Origin: Fasciola hepatica
Taxonomy: Eukaryota; Platyhelminthes; Trematoda; Plagiorchiida; Fasciolidae
Reading direction: 5' to 3'
DNA length: 64,000 nt
NCBI GenBank assembly: GCA_948099385.1
Contig: CANUEZ040000117.1
Coordinates: 3,892,001 to 3,956,000, forward strand
Shown: positions 45,943 to 56,879 of the stretch, one piece after another
How positions within the stretch are numbered: position 1 is the stretch's first letter
Layout of the letters: each line of letters begins with the position of its first letter
Position numbers and translations under genes: made by a program
Notes under the pieces: generated by a model
What the model was told of the DNA's origin: nothing
What the model saw: only the letters and a program-made list of their open reading frames with translations
Databases searched by the model: none

Positions 45943-47443
45943 ATGGGATCATGCCTCCACGTACTAAGCCGTCTTGGCGGTTTCCACTTCCAGGTTTGTC
46001 ACAGCCATCGACAGATCTTCAGGGAACAGTTAATGATTGGTTTCCAAGCTGGAAAAGCATCCTTTATGGGTTTCTATTTACAAGTGACTTTTAGCGATTT
46101 CCTTGTCAGAAAAGCTGCTGCGGTTAACTAGTTCGTGGTCCTCAAGGTTAGTCGGGCACCGCTGGTTATTACCGTTACGATCAACAGTTATCGCTTTGAG
46201 ACAAGTCTTATTATCAATACGAACAAGGCCCTCTCCCAAAATAAGTCACGCCTCCAATGGTTTTTCCGTACAAGCTGACCATGTAGGCTACCAGCAATTA
46301 TGAATATTTGTCCCACAAACGATAGCAAACTCCTAAAAGGAGGTTCGTTCCCTGCTTCAACGAGGCTGTTTACAATTTTCCGACATTTCTCTTGCAGACC
46401 TTTGGGCGAACTATCCAATATCCTTACAAGGTTCCTTGAACAATTTGGCTCAGCCGCGCTACACGACTGAGTTACGGAGAAAAGACACGCTTTAATTTTT
46501 CCATCTCAAAGAATGATTCCTTAGCAGCCTCCAGGACCAAGTTTGGGGCCATCATACAGATCATTACCTAGAGCTCGAACGACGTCGTGAGTTCAGTCAA
46601 ACTTTTGGTTGAGGCGATTCATCGCTTCTTTAAATCGTTCCTCCTCGGGAGAAAGGGGGCATAAGTCGATTGCTCCTCAAGCGTGAATTTTGGGGTAGAA
46701 GTAAAGATGAAGTAACTTCTGCCCATCGTTGGCCAGCCTGTCGGCTATATTACCTCCGAAACTGTGTAAAAACTCGTAACAATTCTGCAGGAGCATGTCA
46801 AAACCTCATCTTAAACCTTTGGTAGGTTCACACTTCAGTGAACACTCTATTCCCTGTATCATTTCTGCTGATGGATGGCTAGCTTCCTGAGTCACTTACT
46901 TAGCGTATTCAAAATGCCTAATAATATACGGAGTCACTTGGGCAAGGGATAAGCCTTCCTCGAATTCTAACATGTTCCTATACAGCACGGACCCTCCCTC
47001 TTCTAGGAGCAGTTTTTGTTCTCACCAAAACAATCTTCCCTTTGGTCCTATCTACTTCAAACCTAAAGTTTAGCTTATTGTAAGCATTTGAATTGTCTTG
47101 CTCTACTCACGTGAAAAGGAGACATGCCAGTCAGGGGACCTCTAATCAAAACAGCACACAGACTGTAAGGCAAACTTGCAGTCGCAAAAAGCAGCTGCTC
47201 AATATTAGGAGGACAGCAAAAGTTAGAAACAGAGGGAGTTCGAAGAGAATGGTCTGCCTTGGTTACGGTGGAGGCAAACTGCATATATTCACAAGCAGCC
47301 ATTGAATCATCATTGGAGGACACACCGGTAAAAAGGGGTTCCTCTACGGAAACAAACTTTGACGGTGTTACCCGTGTCCGAGGTTTACGCGGCATCATCA
47401 AACATTCAGTCCGGAACAATGGCAGATGAGACAAACTGAGCAC
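45943..47443 (-). pseudogene. BEL/Pao gag relic
   Basis: Starts near 47,392 with MPRKPRTRVTPSKFVSVEEP after the 5' LTR. A middle piece at 46,418-46,188 reads GLQEKCRKIVNSLVEAGNEP then FRSLLSFVGQIFIIAGSLHG, the end of the DUF1759-like capsid. At 46,190-46,080 a CPTNLEDHELVNRSSFSDKE segment corresponds to the first zinc knuckle region. Numerous stops and frameshifts make this non-coding. Confidence 0.65.
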
Positions 47444-47471
47444 TATTTATTCCGCGCGGTAAAACTGACGT

Positions 47472-47918
47472 TGAGTCACGCGTGGTCCAGTCCAAAAAGT
47501 CGCTTTCACTCAATCGGTCTCGCTGGGTATCATGGCAGTTCGATCAGCAAAATCAAGAATTCTCGCCAGCAACACAGTGTGACAATCACAATGAGGAACT
47601 CATCCGAAACAAGCATCCAGCCTAATGTCAAAAGACAGTCGTGGAGTTGGAAATCAGCAAACAGTTTATGTCACGGTGCTACACAATTTGAAGCTTGTAA
47701 ATATATGAAATTCAACCTCGGCGATGATCCCTTTGGTCAAAAAATCCAAGGGCCCAAGTGGAAAAGTAAGACAACGCCACCAAGGAACAGTCACGCTTCA
47801 GCCGCTAAAGCCAGACAATGACAAACAGTGCTACACAGTGAAACAAGCGGTGAGTTGGCCAGCAAAATTGCGGGTGAACATGACAAAGGAAAGTTCTTTG
47901 ACACTGCATTCATCAATC
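47472..47918 (-). repeat. BEL/Pao 5' LTR
   Basis: Near-identical direct copy of 35,773-36,219. Read on the minus strand it precedes gag, so it is the upstream LTR. No TGG-type primer-binding site follows at 47,471 and below; the sequence there (ACGTCAGTTTTACCGCG) does not look like a tRNA complement. Confidence 0.85.
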
Positions 47919-48360
47919 ACGCCGCAAACTTGCGCAGATGAGTTCAACGAAGCAAGTTCGTTGTTTTTGGCAGAACTGAGTTCTGTTAAGATCGATGTGC
48001 CAAGTGATTTCTTGAAGTAAAGTTTGATTTTTTATTGCCCGTGGTCACTGAAGAGTCGATAGCCTGTCAACGACTTTGATAGCTCTATTACTCTAGAATT
48101 AAATTTTACTAGGGCATTTTTCCCCGCAGTTAAACAAGCGGAGATTTTAGAAAGAACAGTGCGTAACAATCTACATGAAATAAATAGTTACCATTCGACG
48201 GGTCCAGATAGCATCCACTCAAGTACCACCATACCGACGGCGGATATCATAACTCCAACGGTGTGTAGGCCAAACGGTTCAACGTTGGGCGGGGTCAGGA
48301 TGCTTAAGTATCGGAAAGGTGCGGCCGTCGTGGTAATACATAAGGAGGAACCTTGATCGG
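47919..48360 (+). mobile_element. Group-B LINE RT start fragment (plus)
   Basis: The plus strand reads CADEFNEASSLFLAELSSV (pre-RT block) near 47,940 and LHEINSYHSTGPDSIHSSTT near 48,180, the SPGPDGIHP RT block with changes, then GAAVVVIHKEEP. It may be the right-hand continuation of the LINE interrupted by the BEL element (34,691-35,772), but the two overlap in the pre-RT block, so continuity is not proven. Confidence 0.55.
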
Positions 48361-48765
48361 TTTGATGATTCAGCAGCTGTCACACGTGATACTACCAAGT
48401 ACGGCTTCGCAACCACGTACGTGAATGAGCCTCAAACAATCAGGATTCCAGCAAACTAGTCCGACAAAAGTTCCCTATGATAGGTCATCCTCGAATCTGC
48501 CAATAGCGTTCTCTTATTTGACATATATCTACGAACCCGTTCTGTAATGCAACTATCGCGCTTATTCGCAGCCTCGAACGTTTCGCTACTTTCGTTCTCG
48601 TAGTTCTTGGCGAGGCAACTCCAATACGTCCTGTCAGTTCAGTTTACTGCGAATAATAAATAAGCCAGAAGCCTGGCCAGCTTTCTGTGTAGGGTTCTTC
48701 AGATAATCACCAGCCACACAACCCTGAAAGTGCGTGCAGTCTGCCGAGTTATTTTACCCTCGGAC
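48361..48765. other. Unassigned spacer
   Basis: No recognisable coding or structural signal. It separates two plus-strand LINE fragments. Confidence 0.35.
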
Positions 48766-49133
48766 GAGAGGGTGATAGAGGCAGCAAGAGCCCAGACCTG
48801 GAGGACGAGGGACATCCCGCTCAAACTAGGATACTCGAGGGGAGCGCAGACATTTCAACCGTAAATCCTGCCGACAGAGTCAAGGAAAATCAAGTCGGTG
48901 AAAAGAAAAAACGGCGACAGCTATGGAGCTCAGGTTTCCGGATCTTGAGAAATCTCAGTAAACGTCCTAAGAAGGAAGGGCTGCTAGCTGCCGGGCGCTT
49001 CCTAATCATATACACGAATGTTTGTTGCATCCGTAACACGTGGGATTTATAAGAGGTCTCAAAAGGCGATGCACAGATCGTTACGCTAACTGGAACGTGG
49101 TTAACACCGAGGGATATCAGCCCCTATGCTCGA

Positions 49134-49406
49134 GTGGCGGGCTTCCTGCTGCATAGGGAAGATAAAGTCGATGGCAAATCAGGAGGCATGTTGTTTCTGG
49201 CTCCCAAACTCTTATGCCAGCAGAAGGATAGAAATAGGACCAGCAAACTAACAATTAGAATGCAAAGAGGCCGTGTGACTCTTCTCTGCGTTTACCAAGG
49301 CCAGTCCACTACCAGAATGGAGAACACTGAATTACTGGCAGTAATTTTGACAGTCAGCGAAGGTAAAACAGCTCTCATCGTGGGGACTTCAAAGCGCAAG
49401 AAATAG
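49134..49406 (+). pseudogene. LINE endonuclease fragment
   Basis: 90 codons with LHREDKVDGKSGGMLFLAPK and VTLLCVYQG, matching the endonuclease blocks between the ETW and GDFN motifs. GDFN-like residues at its end read VGTSKRKK, so the metal-binding motif is damaged. Confidence 0.65.
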
Positions 49407-50400
49407 ATTTGGAGTGGTCGGATGCATCACCGGGGTTTTCTGGAGATGCACTTCTACAAGTCCTAAAATGAGAAGCGCTCATCCGGCAAGCGCGGCAATG
49501 AAAGCGTTGGCGAATCAATCAGAAATCCGTGATACTTTAATTAGTAGTGGTGAAGCACGAAAGGGACTCAGGTTCAGTGGTCATCACAGCAACACGTTGT
49601 TTAAATATTCTTACTCTTGCTCGTTCCTTTCTACATAACTTTCCCTGAAGAGCTCTCCTTTTACATTTCAGCTGATGTACTCTTTACCCCCCCCCCTCAC
49701 TGGTCTCCCTCCACACCGGTGTCTGCATTGCAGTTGGGTTCTCTCTGCCTTTCCACGAGCAGTCACAAATCCCAGTTGTTTCTCCGACTCCCCCTCTCCC
49801 TAAACCTGCACGAGGCTTGGTATTTTCCAGCCAGTGCCCTCTGCACCTCAGACTCTCATCGTGGCAGCAGGTCTCTTCGCCCAATACTCATTACCGCCGC
49901 CAATGCATCCATAAGTGCCTTATTGTTCCCCATGATACGGTTCCGCTTTTCTTTCAGATAATCATGAATGATTTCACGAATTAGTTCCGCCGTTGCTTCC
50001 ACCAGCAAGGGAGTCTTTAGTCCACCAAGCCTACGTGGTATTCGTCCGGCGACATGCTTTCACGTGCCACTAGTTCGGTGTTTATCACCCAGTGCTCGCT
50101 CTTCTCTGTTGGTGTAAAACATAGACTAGCAAATAAATCGGCAAAATCATTAGGATTCAGAAGATGGAGTCAGAATGAGAAGACTTTACTTGCCTAACTG
50201 TATCCAGCCAAAGTCTACCCCAAGGATTTCGGTCGATAATGCTATAGACTCGAGGAGCGAAAACACTGAAACGGATGAGGGAAAGGCCAGTGTGTTGCCC
50301 GCGTAGTTTGGGTATGACTTAGCAACGATAGTGGTAAGATCATATTTAGTCTCCCTCTAGTCGGCAAGACCGGAATGCCACCCGCCCAAATTGGGGAAGA
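49407..50400 (+). other. LINE endonuclease end and linker, unreadable
   Basis: The length between the endonuclease and RT blocks (about 1 kb) equals that in intact elements, so this is best explained as decayed linker. A pyrimidine-rich stretch (49,617-49,800) yields a 114-codon frame without recognisable similarity. Confidence 0.4.
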
Positions 50401-50563
50401 AGGGGTAAGACCAGACCTAGGAGGATTGAAACTAGGTAAGGTAGCAGGCCTAGATTGATTGTGTCCAGACTTGCCGATGACACCCATCAACCTTCTGGCC
50501 GAACCTCTTTCACGGCTATTCAACCGTTCTCTGCGTAAATGCTAGCTGCCAAGTGACCGGGAG

Positions 50564-50947
50564 ATGAAACTACGGGTGCCAATCCACAAGGGTAGCAGAG
50601 AGGAGGCTTCCAACCGAGTGGTCGCTTTCCTTTCCGAAAGCAGATCGATTTGTACATATCATCATGGTTTTATTAGGAAGAGTTCACGCACGAGGAACCT
50701 GAAGTGCTTCCTGGATGAAGTTACGAGGAGACTTGACAGTGACGAGAAGGTAGGGGTCTGTTACTTCGGCTTAAGGAAAACATTCGACCAAGCTGATCAC
50801 TGGCCGCTGGTGCACGAGCTCCGGGCCTGTGGATTCGATCTGTCACCGAGTCAACTAATGGCCAAGCTTCTCAGAAAAAGGAGACTCTATGTAGAGGTAG
50901 AGGGACACAAGCCCAGTATGAGCAGGGTTCCTAGAGCAGTCCCCTAA
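50564..50947 (+). pseudogene. LINE reverse transcriptase fragment
   Basis: 127 codons with HHGFIRKSSRTRNLKCFLDE, VTRRLDSDEKVGVCYFGLRK and TFDQADHWPLVHELRACGFD, matching RT blocks through the first catalytic-Asp region; the Asp itself reads Gly (YFGLRKTFD). A stop follows where PQGSVLGP should be (RAVP then stop). Confidence 0.8.
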
Positions 50948-51531
50948 GGTCAGCGCCTGGGTCGTTCTCGTTTCTTTTGTACAGACACGTATTTGCTCAC
51001 GAACCGCACTGGCTACGCCATTTTTGCCGACTACTTTAAGATAGTGGGAGACCCTAGGGAAAGTGCCCAGCAAGGCGACCTCGACAAAGTGTGTTGGTGG
51101 TGCACCGAGTGGGAGCTCTCGCACAATATAAAAAAGGCAGACAACACACCGAGTATGTCCATCTGGTCAACCTCAGGGATTTGGGGGATGGTGACACCAG
51201 GGTGGTTTGAAAAGAACAAAAACTGCCAAAGATCTGACGATATTTGTGATCACGGATTTCAAAACCCAGTAGATAAGGGACCTCGGCCAGGCCGTACCTT
51301 AATTATTAGTCAAATAGAGGGTAAAATTCCTGTCACTGAATCTCGTCGCCTCTGATAAAGCTATCACCGCCCGCTGTGAATCGAACGTATCAATCCAATC
51401 AGCCATCGAAATCATGGACCTTTACCTGTGACCGGACAAGTTCGATAACGATATTAATGCTCCGGATACTTCTAAACAGTGGGCTTACAAGTTCCGTACT
51501 TTCAAAGCCTTTTTGAAACGAGTACGGTCCG

Positions 51532-52069
51532 ATGAGTCTGATAATCTTGATTTGCTCATCAGCTTCCCTTCACAGTCAGCTTACGAGCATATCTGGGAGT
51601 GCCAAACATTCGAAAGCTTTATTTCCATCCTCCAGTTTATGTACTTGCGCTGAAAAGTGTCTCCTTAGCCCTGTATCCACTAGCTACTCAGAAACAAAAC
51701 TGCGAGCAAAACACTGATCAGTACTTTCAGGTTATCAAGTCATTGGCCAAGGACGGCGACCTCCGCAAGGTGTCTGCCAAAGAGCATCGCGATGATGCCA
51801 TGCGCTACACACATACCACCGGACTGTAGTCTAACAGCATTCAAATGAGATTGTCGGAACAACCAGCACAGAAGTTTAAGGTTGCTTTCGGTATGGCTGG
51901 ATCACTGGATGCAGCTAAAAACAGCCAGTTTTATGGGATTGAAAACGTTTCCGGTGCCTCCACGAACCCTCTAACCCCCACTCCCGTTGTAAAGCTTGCA
52001 CCTGCCTCAACTGCTAATAATAATAGTATACCTTTGGACTGTGGTCGAGAGGCTCGCATGCAAGCATGA
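51532..52069 (+). pseudogene. Gypsy gag capsid-like fragment
   Basis: The pieces NCEQNTDQYFQVIKSLAKDG, then HRDDAMRYTHTTGL and QMRLSEQPAQKFKVAFGMAG, are the second half of the capsid region of the Gypsy gag type found in flatworms and arthropods. A stop splits the two longest pieces at 51,829, and another lies near 51,653. Confidence 0.65.
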
Positions 52070-53065
52070 TCAGAGTTTACAATATCACTGAATGAGATGG
52101 GAAATTCACAATTTTCAAAGAGGGATCCGCACATCGCAACAACAATGGACTAAGATTACTGAGAGTTTAAATGAATCAAAGCAGCAAAGGAATACACTGC
52201 GAGTACGAATTGATTTCGAGTCAGCCGCGGCGATAGTAATGAATCAGCTGGATGTAAGAATGTTCAGACGGACATTGCTTTAGGACGCAGGAAATACGAT
52301 ATCCACAAGAATGACGCAAGAAATTGGTCAATATTGCATACTCATGTTCTCTCAAAAAGGTAATTGATGTTGAGGCAAAGGAGAAAGGGAAGAACTTTAT
52401 GAGGGCTCTCAGAAGAATACTAATTTTCATAGGTTCGTGGATATGAAAAGGAATGGTACCCCTTGAAAAGGTGAGACGGTTTCTATGATGAGTAGTGTGT
52501 GTCGTCTAGTGTTGGCAGTTCGCAGCTGGTGGAAGATGGATGAAGTTCGAGGAAGGAATAATCAGCAATCGGAATGCCGTGTCCACGAGGAAATAAATAA
52601 GGCAAGACAAGGGTGAAAAAATTTGCAATAGTCCAGGTTACTTAGGTAAATTGACGAATACATTATTCTGTTGAGTTTCCTGTGGCTTTTCTGTGTCTGT
52701 GTTGGGCATTTTGGGCAAGGGTTGGCTGCGGCTTGTGTTCGCTGTTTCATCATGAGAAGGAGGAGGGCATCACCAAATCTGGACCGATCACTACGTAATT
52801 AGTAGTCCTCGCACAGCAGCTTGAATGGCTTCGACATCGGGAGGGTCTTGTGGTGAGAATTCTTCAATGAGTCTCAGAGGGGCACATGGAATAATACCAG
52901 GACTGCTTGTGGGTGAAACCCGGTGACTAGATCGTATTCGCAGTAGCCGGCCTTTGGTACGGTTGTAGACGGGCGGAGAAAAAGATGAGCTGTCTGCTCG
53001 ATATATTACAGCCGGGTAACGTAGTGGCTGGGTGGTTCTGAAATTGAAAAAGGGACGATCACAGT
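52064..53065. other. About 1.0-kb insert in Gypsy gag, flanked by CATGCAA
   Basis: Flanked by CATGCAA at 52,057-52,063 and 53,066-53,072. Purine-rich on the plus strand in its left half. A 93-codon minus frame at 52,791-53,072 is open and Pro/Ser/Arg-rich, and I do not recognise it. It might be LINE untranslated sequence or a non-autonomous element. The 7-bp flank match could be chance. Confidence 0.35.
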
Positions 53066-53965
53066 CATGCAACCCAACCGATCACATCGGCTCAACCTAG
53101 AACCACATGTTATTTCTGTGGTGCCTCCCGTCAACTTCGCATTAATTGCCCAGTTCGAGAATCAGTTTCCAAGGATTGCGGGAAGATTGGTCACTTAAGC
53201 CGTGTGTTCAGATAAAAACCGGTCTCTTCTCTCGTTGCCTCTGCCCTCAGTTCCCTGTTGTACTCTGTCGTAAAAGCTGCTGCCCAGCTCGTTTATTATT
53301 ATTGATAAAGGTTTAGTTCGGAAACGCCCGAGGCATGCCAGGTGCATGATTAACTGTTTACAAGTGATGGAATGGACAGACAAAATTCCTGAGAATGCAG
53401 GAATTTGCATGACAAAAGTAGGGTAAAAAGGCTGAGAAGGGAGAGTAACGTGGAATGAAAGTATGGCAAATGTATGCCCACCAAAGAAGTTGTAGCGAGT
53501 TTAAATGAATCTATGAGTGGATTCAAGTGGAAGCTCGGTGAGCTTGGAAGCCAAGGTCAGGTGGAAGATCCGGCTGGTCCTGGTGGGGACATCCGAAAGC
53601 TGACTGATATACATGAGAAAGGCTAGAAATCGGCCTAAGAAACTATGTTAGCGGAAGACGATGGAGAAAAACTGAGATGCGCTGCAAAGTATTGGATAGC
53701 AATGAAGACCTGGTGCTCTGCTATAGATGGTCGGCTAACAGGGCACAAAACTCATTGTTAAACAAGGGGCGAGCAATCTAAGACGTAATTGGCGTATCAG
53801 ATGACAGAAATGGTTCGAGAGGATTGGATACAGTGGATGTGAGGCGCAGATGTAGAAGGAATGGATGCATATCATGACGGTCACCGGGATGAAATAAGGA
53901 GAGATGACCGGTGAGGCACTGCAGGATGCAGAGCGAATGCGTATGTACATATACGTGCAAGTACA

Positions 53966-54001
53966 TATATATATATATATATATATATATCTATATATAT
54001 A
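53966..54001. repeat. AT-rich microsatellite
   Basis: An AT dinucleotide run with one CT interruption (…ATATCTATATATAT…), close to the 5' junction of the plus-strand LINE fragment. Confidence 0.9.
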
Positions 54002-54056
54002 CAAATAGGAGGAGCCAGAGCATTAGCAACGGAGTCCTAGAAAGAAAGTAAGGGAC

Positions 54057-54704
54057 TTGGGATTACAATATTCCTGTACATTTAATTTCTCCGAACATTC
54101 GGCCGTGCAGGTTGCTAAAGCTAGACGGCTAATTGGTCTGATTAATAGAACCTTCAGTCTTACAGAGAGCAAGCTAAGCATTTTTAAAACTCATGTCAGA
54201 CCACTTCTGGAATATTGCACTGTCGTTATTTCTAACATGCGGCAGATTGACAGATTTGCAATTGAGAATGTACAACGTAGATTTACCAAACAACTACTAG
54301 GATATTCCTCGCCTTTAAATTATATGGAAAGGTGTGAAATATTGCACCTAGAGCCCCTATGGCTGCGCCGTCTACGAATGAACCTGTCTTTCTTTTGCAA
54401 TATTGTAAAACGTACATCTTGCAATTCAGCCCCCCAGGTCAAAACTCCCTCCAACTATTCTTTACGACATAGGGACTCTATGGTCTTGATTCCGGTATCC
54501 AGGACTGCGATGCGGTCAAACTTCTTTACTGTTAAATATTCTTCCCTCTGGAACAAACTCCCACCTCAACTTAGGTCAATGTCTTCGGCCTCTTTATTAT
54601 TCAAAAAAGAAATAAATAAACATCTAACTGTCCAAAAACTGATCCGAATGCATGATCCCTACATGTCTATTACCCGAGCCTACGAACTGGGCCTGGGATA
54701 CTAA
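54057..54704 (+). pseudogene. LINE ORF2 C-terminal 215 codons, uninterrupted
   Basis: Homologous to the last about 215 residues of the intact ORF2 (shared THVRPLLEYCTVVISNM/THIRPTLEYCTLVFSNM, IENVQRRFTK, LEPLWLRRLRMNLSF, SLWNKLPPQLRS, PYMSITRAYE). Corresponds to RT thumb and C-terminal domain. There is no stop before the natural end (LGLGY), so this copy is young or lightly decayed. It has no promoter or catalytic domain and is not a functional gene. Confidence 0.9.
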
Positions 54705-56869
54705 CCAAAAGCTTAACAACTTTGTTCAGTAGACAGTTATTACCAACGGATGGTAAGGAGAATTCTCTATTATAGTTAGCAAATAAAAGCAGTCCAACCT
54801 ATACTCCATGACTGTCAACAGCACACTCCACGTGTTTGTCTAGCCACTTCCTATTTTCAACGCTTCTGACCACGACCCCCTACTGGCCACCGTTACTCCG
54901 GTGATTCTTTTTTCATGCTGTCAGATTTTACCATAGTCGGTTAGGTTCTTTTTTTATCAGCTGCCGCCAGGTATAAGAGCATTTATAATGCTAGAAAATA
55001 CATAGCAGCATATATAATATGGTCCTCAAGGTACGAGTCTCATCCACGCTTCAACTACTTACTCATTGAGACCCTATTTCAACACACGAGATTCCAGGCC
55101 TCGTTCTGATGAACAAATCGCCACAATCGATGTGGTCTTCCATAAACCATTTGTCGAACTACACATAAGTATTTGCCCCCAGTGTCGCCTATTCTCGCTT
55201 CCTTGCTTTTTGGTAACTCTCACTAAGCCTCACAAGAATTAGTCGCTAGTACCGGTCTTCTTCGCTTTCCGTATGTTGTTTAATCCAAAAAACAAGACCT
55301 CAACGTCGCGACCACCCATTTCTGTTACTGGCATGATATTGTTGTTCTGTCTTTCTCCCCTAACCCACAGCTGGTAGAATTGCCAGACTGCAGCCCTCTC
55401 CGTTTTGTTTTCAGAACCTGTACCCTAAGGACGATTGTCGCCTTCCACTTCCCAGGAATAACTTGGACCCTCTCTTGTTGGACAGGACAAACGAGATTTA
55501 CACACAACTTCATTTTCGCCCGTCTCACGATCGCTTTCCCCAAGATTCCCACCAGACTTATTGAACCTGGACTACTCGATCTCACTGCATTCATACAACT
55601 CATTTTAATCCCATATGTCATCCTGCCCGTTCCGTGTTAGAACCCGCTAATACTGTTCAAACACTGGCACCTTTATTGTCACTGTTCATTGATTCATCGG
55701 TCACCAAAAAAAACGTCCGGCGCTGACATATCTTTCAGTAGTCCTCCAGTGGGTAGCGAAGTAATTAGTAACTACCTGCACTCTTCGTCGGTCCATCCGA
55801 TCGCGGCCGCAATGCTGTTGCATCGAGTGTTCGGGCTCTGCAGATCACTGCGTTCACTCCACGATTAGACGTCTTCGATACACTTCCCATGCTGCATCGC
55901 CGCTCCGTTCCCACCATTTGTTACACCTGTGAAATTGGTCATTAGAAATGTGACACTCACCGTCTATTTACTATACCATCACCGTTATCGAGACCTTTGA
56001 TCTTCCAGATGTTGCATTCGTGTTATATTACCGAAGCTGACCCCGTATGCAGCCTCTAAATCACACCACTATCTGCACCGGCTGATACATTTTATTTCTA
56101 TATTCGTTGATCCACGGCCGCTTCCCGCGATATACATGGGCAGTTTTATGGATCTGTCATTTTTGCATGGTACATACCACACAGCATTCATCTATTGACG
56201 TACACTTTTCTGTGGATTACTTTACCTTTCCTCTCGCAGAACTGAACACCTGTATAATGGATGTAACCACACGATCAATATTGATTAGTCTTCCACTTCC
56301 GCTTTGACATTTCATACCAACCCTACATAAAGTTAACAATTTGCCGCATGCTCACCTGTTTTCCTCCGGCCGTACCCTGCCACCATCACTCTGGTAGTAT
56401 CCCTCCCAAGAAATACGCAATTGTTTGCAACATAAATGATTCCTCCAGTATAAAGCCACCACTTTATATACTACCATCTTTGCAGACTTAAATATTTCCA
56501 TGTTAATACTTCTTGACATACCTGTAGTAAAGTGAATAATTCACCGAACGCTTCGACAAGATTTCTATCCATATGCCTCTCATATTCTGTAGCGCACCAA
56601 AAACATTTCCTTTGAATATATTCGAATTTCCACTAGTGGTAATTATTTTATATACCACTTATGCATGTACTCTAGGCCAACTGACATCATTCGACCTTGA
56701 CCTTCAAATTTGCCGGGCATTACTACAGTTTTATTTCACTGTAACACTCTCTCTGATACTCTGCATGCACTTGTTGTACCCTTTTGTGAATTGTCATTCC
56801 GGCATCACTATATTCATCTGATCATGCATTCCAGCATGCTTCGGGCGCATCCGAAATATACAATTATTT
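54705..56869 (+). other. 3' UTR and 3' terminus of the plus-strand LINE fragment
   Basis: C/T-rich, no conserved frame. The final 200 bp align with 26,285-26,485. Short frames such as 56,573-56,821 are by-products of base composition. Confidence 0.6.
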
Positions 56870-56879
56870 GAATTTGAAA

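Larger units (their letters stand above)
35773..47918 (-). mobile_element. BEL/Pao LTR retrotransposon, decayed, interrupted by a LINE
   Basis: Two direct 447-bp repeats (35,773-36,219 and 47,472-47,918) bound a region whose minus strand encodes, in BEL/Pao order, gag (DUF1759-like and a zinc-knuckle-like region), an A17-type protease, RT, RNase H, and integrase with its C-terminal domain. The LTRs can be read TGATGAATG...GTGACTCA on the minus strand, i.e. TG...CA. Subtracting the LINE at 37,586-43,273 leaves about 6.5 kb, a usual size for BEL/Pao. Stops and frameshifts occur throughout pol. I found neither a 5-bp target duplication (flanks AAGTG and ATCAC) nor a TGG-type primer-binding site next to the 5' LTR. 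Confidence 0.85.
48770..51350 (+). mobile_element. Group-B LINE, endonuclease to RT, decayed and 3'-truncated
   Basis: Plus-strand order: endonuclease at 49,085-49,406 (VTLTGTWLTPRDIS, LHREDKVDGKSGGMLFL, LLCVYQGQ); RT start near 50,400-50,600 (LLAEPLSRLFNRSLRKC, VPIHKGSREEASNR); RT palm at 50,640-50,947 (HHGFIRKSSRTRNLKCFLDE, VGVCYFGLRKTFDQADH); YAIFADYFKIV near 51,015, where the DD pair reads ADY; and a LDKVCWWCTEWELSHNIKKA block near 51,090. It stops near 51,350, directly before the Gypsy gag at 51,410. Confidence 0.85.
51410..53290 (+). mobile_element. Ty3/Gypsy gag (5' part of a split plus-strand element)
   Basis: MDLYL at 51,416 begins a gag reading: PDKFDNDINAPDTSKQWAYK, FRTFKAFLKRV, QNTDQYFQVIKSLAKDGDLR, LSEQPAQKFKVAFGMAGSLD. 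A zinc-knuckle segment (TCYFCGASRQLRINCP then CGKIGHLSRV) sits at 53,104-53,210. Between them an approximately 1.0-kb unrelated block (52,064-53,065) is inserted. Protease and pol of the same type resume near 62,000, so the element is split by the LINEs at 53.3-61.97 kb. No 5' LTR is visible before 51,410. Confidence 0.7.
54040..56869 (+). mobile_element. 5'-truncated group-A LINE: RT C-terminus and 3' UTR
   Basis: Starts inside ORF2 at the VRDLGLQYSCTFNFSEH block and runs through the complete ORF2 C-terminus (to 54,704), a 2.17-kb C/T-rich 3' UTR and the terminal hairpin GCTTCGGGCGCATCCGAAATATAC with a short AATTATTT tail. 5' truncation is usual for LINE insertions. It sits inside the minus-strand LINE of 53.3-61.97 kb. 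Confidence 0.8.

Noticed and set aside
49617..49961. 114-codon pyrimidine-rich frame as a separate insertion
   Set aside because: The distance between LINE endonuclease and RT blocks is normal, so decayed linker explains it without an insertion.
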